From contig CAZKPU010000027.1 in assembly GCA_964554715.1 (NCBI GenBank), forward strand, positions 1 to 24,198: DNA of 24,198 bases, read 5' to 3'. The position numbers and the translations under genes were made by a program. Positions 7,020 through 13,019 of the stretch are shown here, piece after piece (the first letter of the stretch is position 1; each line of letters begins with the position of its first letter). The stretch comes from RXOA01 sp964554715. GTDB lineage: Bacteria > Bipolaricaulota > Bipolaricaulia > UBA7950 > UBA9294. The notes beneath the pieces were generated by a model. It had not been told where the DNA came from and ran no database searches. It saw only the letters and a program-made list of their open reading frames with translations.

Positions 7020-8456
7020 TCAAGATGTCAGGATGCGGATGATCTCACGCGCTCGATCCACGGCCTGTCGTGGCGCCAATCGCTTCGTGATGGCGCTTTC
7101 GATCATCAGTTGGAACTGCTCGGAGACCCGTGAGTACTCGGCGATGGTCGGGCGAGGACGTGCGTTCGCAAGGAGTGTAGCGATCTCCCGTGAGAAGCAA
7201 TCATCGACGGGGTGAAGCGCTCTTGCCGCCGACAGGCGGGTAGGGCAACGACCGCTGCGAGAGCAAAACGCGCGCATGATCGGCGCGCTCGCCAGGCGTT
7301 TGATCACTTCGAAGGCATGATGTGGGTGAGGAGACTGGCGGAACACCACAAAAGCCATCCCGCCTGCCAGGGTTGCCGGGGCTCTGCCCGGGGGGGCTGG
7401 GATCGGCATGTATCCCACGCAGTGCTGGAACGCTTCTTCGTCCCACCCTGCGAGTTGCTGAATCAACGGCTTTTCGTAGCTTCCGCCTACGGAGAACGCA
7501 ACCTCCCCTTCAGCGAACATGCGGGCAGGCTGATCCCAAGGGAAGTAGGCGGCTTCTGCGGGCGCAACACGATGAACGTGAATCAGGTCGACTAAGAACT
7601 GAAGAGCGGTCACAGCATTCTCCCCGAGGCCGACGCCTTCTTCCGAGAGGAGATCTGCTCCTGCGGCCCACAGGAAGGGCAGCAATTGGTACGTGGCCGT
7701 TTCCCCGGCGGTTGTCCCTCCGCAGAAGGCAACGGAAGGCTGCGAACCGCGGCGGAGCCGAGTCGCGGCATCGAGAAGATCATCCCATGTGCTGGGTGGG
7801 GCGATACCCGCCTCTTTGAGCCAATCCCGGCGATACCACAGGATCGACACGTTGGCTTCGGGCTGCACGCCGAACATCGGCGAGTGATCGTTTCCGGAGA
7901 ACACGGGGAAGAGATCGGCGCGGAACTCCTCGACCCACGCTGAATCGAGATCTTCAAGCGAATAGAGGAAGTGAAGATCGGCGAACTCAACAACCCACGG
8001 CCAATCGACGAGTGCGAGATCCGGAGCTTCGCCTCGCCCAACGGCGGCGAGGATCTTGCGACGGAGCTGGGGGCGTCCAAGAACCTCAACCTGTAGCTGA
8101 AGCGGCGACGCCGGATAATCGCGATTGAACGCGGCGACGGATGTCTCCAGCGGGGATACCCATGGGTCTTCCGTGACGACAACGGTGACGGCTCGTGCGC
8201 CAAAGCCGACTTCCGGTCTCACGTACGTTCCGCTCCCCTGGCGGCGACTGAGCAGTCCCTCGTGCACCAGCTCGCCTAGAGCCTGCCGGATCGAGATGCG
8301 GCTTACACCGAATTCATCGCACAGCTCGTACTCCGTCGGGATCCGCCCGCCAGGACGGAAGACGCCGTTCTCGATGCGCTCTCGCAGGACTGCAGCGACC
8401 TGGCGATACAGAGACACATCGCTCCCGCGGTCGATTCGCCCTTGACTGCCGCTCAT
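7020..8456 (-). CDS. GntR transcriptional regulator fused to a solute-binding-protein domain
   Basis: A 478-residue protein with two domains. Residues about 14-80 are a GntR winged helix: LYRQVAAVLRERIENGVFRP, then IPTEYELCDEFGVSRISIRQ, then a wing ending GSGTYV. Residues about 88 to the C-terminus are a family-1 solute-binding domain, with ILWYRRDWLKEAGIAPPSTW and DDLLDAA, the same hinge text as the exported receptor of the operon (WYR-D ... PP-W). It has no signal peptide, so the sugar-sensor domain is cytoplasmic and replaces the usual UTRA or FCD effector domain. A TATACT -10 lies at 8473-8468 with only about five bases of predicted leader and no SD. It probably represses the transporter operon through the palindrome at 6934-6949 until the imported sugar binds. 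Confidence 0.88.
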   Translation of the reverse strand: MSGSQGRIDRGSDVSLYRQVAAVLRERIENGVFRPGGRIPTEYELCDEFGVSRISIRQALGELVHEGLLSRRQGSGTYVRPEVGFGARAVTVVVTEDPWVSPLETSVAAFNRDYPASPLQLQVEVLGRPQLRRKILAAVGRGEAPDLALVDWPWVVEFADLHFLYSLEDLDSAWVEEFRADLFPVFSGNDHSPMFGVQPEANVSILWYRRDWLKEAGIAPPSTWDDLLDAATRLRRGSQPSVAFCGGTTAGETATYQLLPFLWAAGADLLSEEGVGLGENAVTALQFLVDLIHVHRVAPAEAAYFPWDQPARMFAEGEVAFSVGGSYEKPLIQQLAGWDEEAFQHCVGYMPIPAPPGRAPATLAGGMAFVVFRQSPHPHHAFEVIKRLASAPIMRAFCSRSGRCPTRLSAARALHPVDDCFSREIATLLANARPRPTIAEYSRVSEQFQLMIESAITKRLAPRQAVDRAREIIRILTS

Positions 8457-8855
8457 ATTCGAAGATCAGTATAGCCGACTCGCTTGTCCGCGTGGCTGTT
8501 CCCGCCAGTGAGGCGACCCATCTCGGCCCGGGTACGGCTTGCTGTCGATCCCTGTTGAGCGTACTGTGTCGGCAGCCCCATTGGGGTGTGCGTGGAAGGA
8601 TCAAGTGGAGGTTCCCTTGGATCAGGATGCGATCGTGGTGCAGTATCGCGACACGCTTGCGATGGCTGCGACCGTGTCCATCCTCTCGTTCCCAGACGGG
8701 TTCGATCGGCAGATCTCGGCGATCCGTCCGGGCTTCCCAGGTTGGCCTTCTCGCCAGGAGAAGAGGACCTCTGTAACATCCGACATTGGGTAGTTGATCG
8801 GAGGGAGCGCGCGACCGCGGCAAGCGACGAGCCGTTGTGCTGATGGGGGGCGAGA
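8457..8855. other. 399-nt region without a confident gene, between divergent units
   Basis: This lies between the regulator (leftward) and the phosphoesterase (rightward). It holds the regulator's TATACT -10 at 8473-8468 and one weak plus-strand ORF at 8617-8793. A longer minus-strand frame (8314-8940) runs through the regulator start and its arginine-rich translation looks non-coding. I see no tRNA, terminator or repeat. Confidence 0.5.
8617..8793 (+). CDS. Possible small hypothetical protein (58 aa)
   Basis: A TTG at 8617 is placed five bases after GGAGG (8607-8611) and opens 58 codons, beginning MDQDAIVVQYRDTLAMAATV and ending SVTSDIG. The SD spacing is the main support. The protein has no recognised domain, signal or membrane span. 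It could equally be chance in an intergenic region. Confidence 0.22.
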   Translation: MDQDAIVVQYRDTLAMAATVSILSFPDGFDRQISAIRPGFPGWPSRQEKRTSVTSDIG

Positions 8856-9683
8856 GTGTACCGGAGCGCTTACGAATCCGGGAGGTTCTCTTGCCGTTTG
8901 AGGGCCTGCGAGCCGAGCAAAGGAGCGTGGAAGATCTCACATCGATTCGCCGTCGTATCCGACATTCACGGCAACTGGCGGGCGTTGGAAGCTGTTCTTC
9001 TCGACTTGGAGCGGCGTGAGATCACCGAAGTCATCAACCTGGGAGACTGCCTGTACGGACCGTTCGATCCGCGGCGTGTGGCCGATGCTCTCATCGAGCT
9101 TGAGTGGCCGACCGTGGCGGGCAACGAGGACCAGGTTCTTGTGGACGCAGCGTGTGAGCCGACTTCACGTATCGCTCGCTTTACCTCTGACCAACTAAGC
9201 TCCCAACACGTCGCTTGGCTGAGAGAGCTGCCCCTCCGGCTGGATATCCTAGGGAGTACGGCGTTCCACGCGCGGCCTGACGGTCTGGTAGCGTACCTTT
9301 TGACCTCGGTACGGGAGGACGGAGATGTTCGGCCGGCGACAGCTGCAGAGGTTGCACGCAGGCTTCAGACGGCAGACGACCTGCGTGCTCGCATTCTCTG
9401 TGGACACGATCATCTCTCACGGATCTTCTCACTTCCCGACGGGCGGGTTCTGGTGAACCCCGGGAGCGTCGGGTGCCCTGCCTACTCGCATGACGATCCG
9501 CAGGATCACGTCGTCGAGAGCGGGACACCGCATGCGCGTTACGCGATCATCGCAGACCGAATCAAGGCGAGTACCGTCCAGCTTGTCGCAGTTTCCTATG
9601 ACTGGGGCAAGGCGGCCGCAGAGGCCGTGCGAAACGGGTTCCCCGACTGGGGACACTGGCTTGCGACCGGACGAGTAGACTGA
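8856..9683 (+). CDS. Calcineurin-like metallophosphoesterase (COG0639-type)
   Basis: Up to 275 residues. The two-metal phosphoesterase motifs are present in order: FAVVSDIHGN (D36, H38), INLGDCLYGP (D64), AGNEDQ (N90), CGHDH, and NPGSVGCPAY. The family hydrolyses phosphomono- or diesters in the cytoplasm; many members are YfcE-like phosphodiesterases or bis-nucleotide hydrolases. The start is uncertain: homologues usually begin a few residues before SDIHGN, whereas GTG 8856 (a G-run six bases upstream) adds about 30 residues. The only later in-frame start is TTG 8898. The end is TGA at 9683. It seems to be the first gene of a rightward series. Confidence 0.85.
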   Translation: MYRSAYESGRFSCRLRACEPSKGAWKISHRFAVVSDIHGNWRALEAVLLDLERREITEVINLGDCLYGPFDPRRVADALIELEWPTVAGNEDQVLVDAACEPTSRIARFTSDQLSSQHVAWLRELPLRLDILGSTAFHARPDGLVAYLLTSVREDGDVRPATAAEVARRLQTADDLRARILCGHDHLSRIFSLPDGRVLVNPGSVGCPAYSHDDPQDHVVESGTPHARYAIIADRIKASTVQLVAVSYDWGKAAAEAVRNGFPDWGHWLATGRVD

Positions 9684-9753
9684 GACCTTGGCAAAGGCGG
9701 AATCCGGCTCCATCTGCAGCATCTTCCGACACGCGGAGCGGGACCGATCAGGG

Positions 9754-9768
9754 ATCATAGACTATGAT
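9754..9768 (+). promoter_or_regulatory. Palindrome overlapping a candidate -10 box
   Basis: ATCATAG-A-CTATGAT is a perfect 7-1-7 inverted repeat 45 bases upstream of the split-barrel gene. Its right arm contains TATGAT (9763-9768), a good -10; the -35 at 17-bp spacing (GGGACC) is poor. The placement suggests an operator controlling the flavoprotein-thioesterase pair, but no regulator is encoded beside it. Confidence 0.4.
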
Positions 9769-9812
9769 GAGAGTCTGGAGTGTGCCGTAGCGCAGAGATC
9801 GGAGGAAATCGC

Positions 9813-10229
9813 GTGAACCGACAGGAAATCCTCAGCTTCGTTCGCCATCACCCGACGTCGTTCCTGGCCACGGTGGACACCGGTGAGCCTCGTGTTCGAG
9901 CCATGCAGACAGCGCACGTCGACGATGAAGGCTTGGTGTTCTGCACGGGCGTACACAAAGATGTGTGCCGCCAGCTGCGATCAACTGCCAGTGTCGAGTT
10001 ATCCTACTGGAGTGAGGAACAGGGGATTCAGCTACGGCTGCGAGGCCGGATGGAGTCGCTGGATTCGCACGCGCTCAAGGAGCACATCGTGAACACTTCG
10101 TTTGCCTTCTTGAAGCCTGTGGTTGCGCAACACGGATACGAGTCTCTGGCTCTTTTCCGTTTTCGTTCCGGCGAGTATCTCTGCTGGAACCGCAACGCCG
10201 GAGGCTCAGAGGAGCGCGGTGTCTTCTGA
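9813..10229 (+). CDS. Pyridoxamine 5'-phosphate oxidase-like FMN-binding protein
   Basis: A 138-residue split-barrel flavoprotein. It begins VNRQEILSFVRHHPTSFLAT followed by VDTGEPRVRAMQ, the classic N-terminal strand pair of this family. It continues with DDEGLVFCTGVHKDVCRQL (phosphate-binding region), VELSYWSEEQGIQLRLRGRM and a C-terminal LALFRFRSGEYLCWN strand. I start at GTG 9813, seven bases after GGAGG; the frame extends to 9780 without an SD. Relatives reduce flavins, nitroimidazoles or F420 substrates; the substrate here is unknown. Its stop overlaps the thioesterase start as TGATG, so the two are translated as a coupled pair. Confidence 0.85.
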   Translation: MNRQEILSFVRHHPTSFLATVDTGEPRVRAMQTAHVDDEGLVFCTGVHKDVCRQLRSTASVELSYWSEEQGIQLRLRGRMESLDSHALKEHIVNTSFAFLKPVVAQHGYESLALFRFRSGEYLCWNRNAGGSEERGVF

Positions 10230-10705
10230 TGCAAAACGGATACGATACACGCAACCCAGCCGGACAGCATGCGAGTGAAGCGGTGACGACGGTCCGTATC
10301 AAAGTGAGGGGCTTCCATGAAGATCGGTTCGGACACGTCAACAACGCGAGATACCTTGAATTCCTGGAGGACGCGCGATGGGAACATCTGGAGGAGCGCG
10401 GTCTCACGGGGCGCTTCTTCGAGGAACGAGGGATCTTCCCGGTGGTCATACGGCTCTGCATCTCGTACCGACGCCCTGCAAGCCTCGGGGATAGCCTCGA
10501 AGCCACCGCGCGCGTTGTCCGCGCCGGGCGCCGCAAGGTGGTGATCGCGCAACAGGTGGGCTTCGCGGGTACCGGAGAAGTCTGCGTTGAAGCGGAAGTC
10601 ACCGCCGTATTCATCGACAGGAAAACGGGCCGTCCTGTGCCCCTCAGTGAGGAGATCCTCAACGCCTGGCCCGAACTTCGGTCCTCCGGCGACCACGTCA
10701 CATGA
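10229..10705 (+). CDS. Hotdog-fold acyl-CoA thioesterase (4-hydroxybenzoyl-CoA thioesterase family)
   Basis: A 158-residue single-hotdog protein. The active-site segment is HEDRFGHVNNARYLEFLEDA (residues 30-49) with D32, H36 and E47, matching the D-x3-H-x-N-N-x2-Y pattern of YbgC/FadM-like enzymes. Central strands ISYRRPASLGDSLEATARVV and the C-terminal AVFIDRKTGRPVPL strand are typical. It hydrolyses acyl-CoA thioesters in the cytoplasm; the chain specificity is unknown. The ATG overlaps the preceding stop (TGATG), indicating coupling with the FMN protein. Confidence 0.88.
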   Translation: MQNGYDTRNPAGQHASEAVTTVRIKVRGFHEDRFGHVNNARYLEFLEDARWEHLEERGLTGRFFEERGIFPVVIRLCISYRRPASLGDSLEATARVVRAGRRKVVIAQQVGFAGTGEVCVEAEVTAVFIDRKTGRPVPLSEEILNAWPELRSSGDHVT

Positions 10706-10769
10706 AAGGGGCGGAACCGATCGGCGCCGGTAGAGTCGCTATTGCGTGGCGAGGGGGCGATGAAGAGGC

Positions 10770-11687
10770 ATGATACACACGCACCGCAACGTCCTAGCCG
10801 TCCTTCAGGCGCTGTTTGTCACGTTTCTGTGGTCGACATCGTGGATTCTCATCAAGCAGGGGTTGGCGGAGATTCCTGCGTTGATGTTTGCCGGACTGCG
10901 CTATTCGATCGCCTCGCTGATTCTCCTTCCGTGGTTGTGGAGGAGGCGAGACGAGGTCAGACGCCTGTCTTGCCGTCAATGGCTGGAGCTTGCCGTGCTG
11001 GGGATCGTGTTCTACGCCCTCACACAAGGGGGGCAGTTCCTCACTCTGCAGTATCTTGACGCGATCCCGTTCAGCCTCATCCTCAGCTTCACGCCTCTGT
11101 TGGTAGCGGCGATCGGTACGTTCGCCTTGAGAGAACGGCCGACGCGCGTACAGTGGGCTGGCGTGGGGGTCGCTCTCGTCGGTGCGGCACTCTACTTCGC
11201 TCCTTCCGATGCCTTGCGGGGAGCAGGAATCGGTTTCGCGTTGGCGGGAATGACACTGGCTGCCAACACGGCGTCATCTCTTCTGGGACGGTCCGTGAAC
11301 CGGAGGAGAGCGGTTTCTCCTCTGGTTGTGACGACGATCAGCATGGGCCTTGGCGGTATCTGTCTTCTCGGAACAGGCATCGCGATCCAGGGGCTGCCGG
11401 TGCTGACCGCTCGCGGATGGGGGATCGTTCTCTGGCTGGCTGTGGTCAACACCGCGATCGCATTCACGCTGTGGAATCACACGTTGCGATCGCTATCGGC
11501 AACGGAGTCGAGTGCCATCAACAACACGATGCTCGTTCAGATCGCCATACTTGCTTGGATCTTCCTCGGCGAGACACTCACAGGCCCTGAGATTGCCGGG
11601 CTGGTTGCGGTTGCCGCGGGGACGCTCCTTGTCCAGCTCCGGCGGGAAAAGAATCCGAAGCGTATCAACCCAACTGCCGCTTCGTAG
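10770..11687 (+). CDS. EamA/DMT-family transporter (10 membrane helices expected)
   Basis: A 305-residue inner-membrane protein of the drug/metabolite transporter superfamily. Two EamA repeats are visible: the first begins ALFVTFLWSTSWILIKQGLA and includes FAGLRYSIASLILLPW and QYLDAIPFSLILSFTPLLVA; the second begins about residue 155 and includes LWNHTLRSLSATESSAINNT and AILAWIFLGETLTGPEIAGL, the conserved ends of the repeat. The charged tail RREKNPKR is cytoplasmic. Such proteins export or exchange amino acids, sugars or other metabolites; the substrate cannot be assigned. The SD is weak (GAAGAGG close to the ATG). It lies 64 bases after the thioesterase and may share its transcript. Confidence 0.88.
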   Translation: MIHTHRNVLAVLQALFVTFLWSTSWILIKQGLAEIPALMFAGLRYSIASLILLPWLWRRRDEVRRLSCRQWLELAVLGIVFYALTQGGQFLTLQYLDAIPFSLILSFTPLLVAAIGTFALRERPTRVQWAGVGVALVGAALYFAPSDALRGAGIGFALAGMTLAANTASSLLGRSVNRRRAVSPLVVTTISMGLGGICLLGTGIAIQGLPVLTARGWGIVLWLAVVNTAIAFTLWNHTLRSLSATESSAINNTMLVQIAILAWIFLGETLTGPEIAGLVAVAAGTLLVQLRREKNPKRINPTAAS

Positions 11688-11735
11688 ATCGATGTGCACG
11701 CTGCGGCGGAGACGATTCCGGCATCTGGCGGCTTC

Positions 11736-11764
11736 TTGACTTGTGAGAACCCTACGGGTATTCT
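11736..11764 (+). promoter_or_regulatory. Strong sigma70-type promoter of the RIO kinase leader
   Basis: TTGACT (11736-11741) and TATTCT (11759-11764) are separated by exactly 17 bases. Transcription would start near 11771, giving a leader of about 240 nt before the RIO kinase TTG. The leader start contains a small hairpin, GCGGT-CGAT-ACCGC at 11781-11794. Confidence 0.65.
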
Positions 11765-11849
11765 GGCGACCTCAGCTTGGGCGGTCGATACCGCTGATGC
11801 TCGAACGCGATATAGGTCCCGTAGCCGGGGCCGCGAAAGGAGGTTGTGA

Positions 11850-11900
11850 ATGTCTGTCATTGTGAAGCTCGCATCCGCTGCCTCCGTCTGCACGCTGTAG
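11850..11900 (+). CDS. Predicted 16-residue leader peptide of the RIO kinase gene
   Basis: ATG 11850 to TAG 11900 encodes MSVIVKLASAASVCTL. Its SD is near-perfect: AAAGGAGGT with GGAGG at 11839-11843, six bases from the ATG. It lies about 80 bases after the predicted transcription start and 112 bases before the kinase start. Codons 9-12 contain the anti-SD sequence described in the next entry, so ribosome position on this ORF would set access to the kinase SD. No matching peptide family is recognised. Confidence 0.55.
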   Translation: MSVIVKLASAASVCTL

Positions 11901-12012
11901 TTCCCGCACACCATTCTGTGCAATCTGATCCTGCTTTTTTCGCAGCACGATAGGCAGCGCTTTCGCCAAGACAAGCTTGCTCTGCCAAACGTGTGCCGTG
12001 AAGGAGGCAGCG
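11876..12012 (+). promoter_or_regulatory. Candidate translational attenuator: anti-SD segment pairing with RIO kinase SD
   Basis: CGCTGCCTCC (11876-11885, inside the leader peptide) is the exact reverse complement of GGAGGCAGCG (12003-12012), which contains the kinase SD and abuts its TTG start. A second partner, AGGCAGCG at 11952-11959, can form a competing 8-bp helix with 11876-11883. Together these give two mutually exclusive states, SD-sequestered or SD-free. A T6 run at 11935-11940 has no clean hairpin directly before it, so transcriptional termination is not supported. A 5-bp hairpin GCACA/TGTGC lies around 11906-11921. Confidence 0.55.
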
Positions 12013-12801
12013 TTGTCGCATTTGCTCGAAGAAAGAGATGTCTCGGAAATCCGATCTGCGTACAAGGAAACGACTCTCGGGGTACCCGAACTCGACGTGT
12101 TTGCCGACCGGGGATTCATCACGGAGATCTACAGCCAGCTTACCAGCGGAAAGGAAGGCACGGTCTACTGCTGTCGGGCACATCCGTGCCTGCGGCGAAA
12201 GTTCGTGGTTGCGAAGGTCTACCGTAGACATACAGCGGGATCTTACAAAATGGGCGCCACGTACTTCGAGGGACGTGAGCGTGAGTTGAAGCCTCAGATT
12301 ATCCGTGCGATCCAGGCGGGTACAGCATTTGGGAAAGACATGGCGGACGTGCTGTGGGTGGACGCCGAGTACACCAACCTGCAGCGTCTCGTGGATGTAG
12401 GCGCATCCGTTCCCGCGCCGATCGCGACTTCGGGATCGACGATCTTGATGGAGTACATCGGCAACGGAGCCGGTCCTGCGCCTCAGCTTCTCGGGTGCTC
12501 GCTCGGTCGCGAAGAAGCCGAACGGATCTTCAGACAGATGTTGGAACAGGTCGAAATCCTGCTTCGGTCGCATCTTGTTCACGGCGATCTGTCGCCGTAC
12601 AACATTCTGATGTGGAGAGACAGAGCTTGGATCATCGATCTGCCGCAAGCGGTTGACCCGCGGTTCAACCATGCCGCGTTCGCTCTACTGCAACGCGACA
12701 TCGAGAATCTGCGGAGGTTCTTCTCCCGGTTTGGCGTGACCTCCGTGCCGGAGGATTACGCCGCCGGCCTTTGGGAACGGTACCGACGCGCGGAGCTGTA
12801 G
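12013..12801 (+). CDS. RIO-family atypical protein kinase
   Basis: A 262-residue predicted cytoplasmic serine kinase/ATPase. RIO motifs are complete: nucleotide loop TSGKEGTVY (G46-K47-E48), ATP-binding lysine K68 in VVAKVY, the flexible-loop segment YFEGRERELKPQI (84-96), hinge ILMEYIG (144-150), catalytic loop LVHGDLSPYNIL (H190, D192, N197) and metal site WIIDLPQAVD (D209). An N-terminal helical region about 40 residues long precedes the kinase fold. The TTG start at 12013 is chosen for AAGGAGG five bases upstream; the frame is open to 11977. RIO1/RIO2 mature the small ribosomal subunit in archaea and eukaryotes, while the role of bacterial RIO proteins is poorly defined. Translation is probably controlled by the leader at 11850-12012. 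Confidence 0.92.
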   Translation: MSHLLEERDVSEIRSAYKETTLGVPELDVFADRGFITEIYSQLTSGKEGTVYCCRAHPCLRRKFVVAKVYRRHTAGSYKMGATYFEGRERELKPQIIRAIQAGTAFGKDMADVLWVDAEYTNLQRLVDVGASVPAPIATSGSTILMEYIGNGAGPAPQLLGCSLGREEAERIFRQMLEQVEILLRSHLVHGDLSPYNILMWRDRAWIIDLPQAVDPRFNHAAFALLQRDIENLRRFFSRFGVTSVPEDYAAGLWERYRRAEL

Positions 12802-13019
12802 GTCGTGCGGTTCGATTTGCGATCGGGATCGGGAAGACTCAGCCATTGCCCTGAAGGATTGCGGAAGGGATCGGATGTCGTGTTCTCCTGGACGAAAAGC
12901 TCGTATATCCGTTTCCAGTTGTTTCCATCCGTCGTGTCGAGTACGATCACGCCGGTGGAGTACATGAGAGAAGCCCAGGGCGGGGCGCCTTTCTCTATGG
13001 GATGGAATAGGAGGACACG
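12802..13019. other. 218-nt intergenic stretch with a minus-strand frame of coding-like composition
   Basis: The minus strand carries an ATG at about 12966 opening YSTGVIVLDTTDGNNWKRIY and continuing through LFVQENTTSDPFRN to about 12756, overlapping the end of the kinase gene. Its composition looks protein-like, but no SD precedes it. The plus frame over the same bases is also open. I cannot decide whether either is a decayed gene. The strong SD of the next gene (AGGAGG) lies just before 13020. Confidence 0.25.

Noticed and set aside
8314..8940. Minus-strand frame of 208 codons upstream of the regulator
   Set aside because: It overlaps the GntR domain coding region, is Arg-rich and has no SD, so it is a shadow frame.
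11934..11940. T6 run in the RIO kinase leader as an intrinsic terminator
   Set aside because: No stable GC hairpin directly precedes it; the nearest 5-bp stem is 13 bases away.
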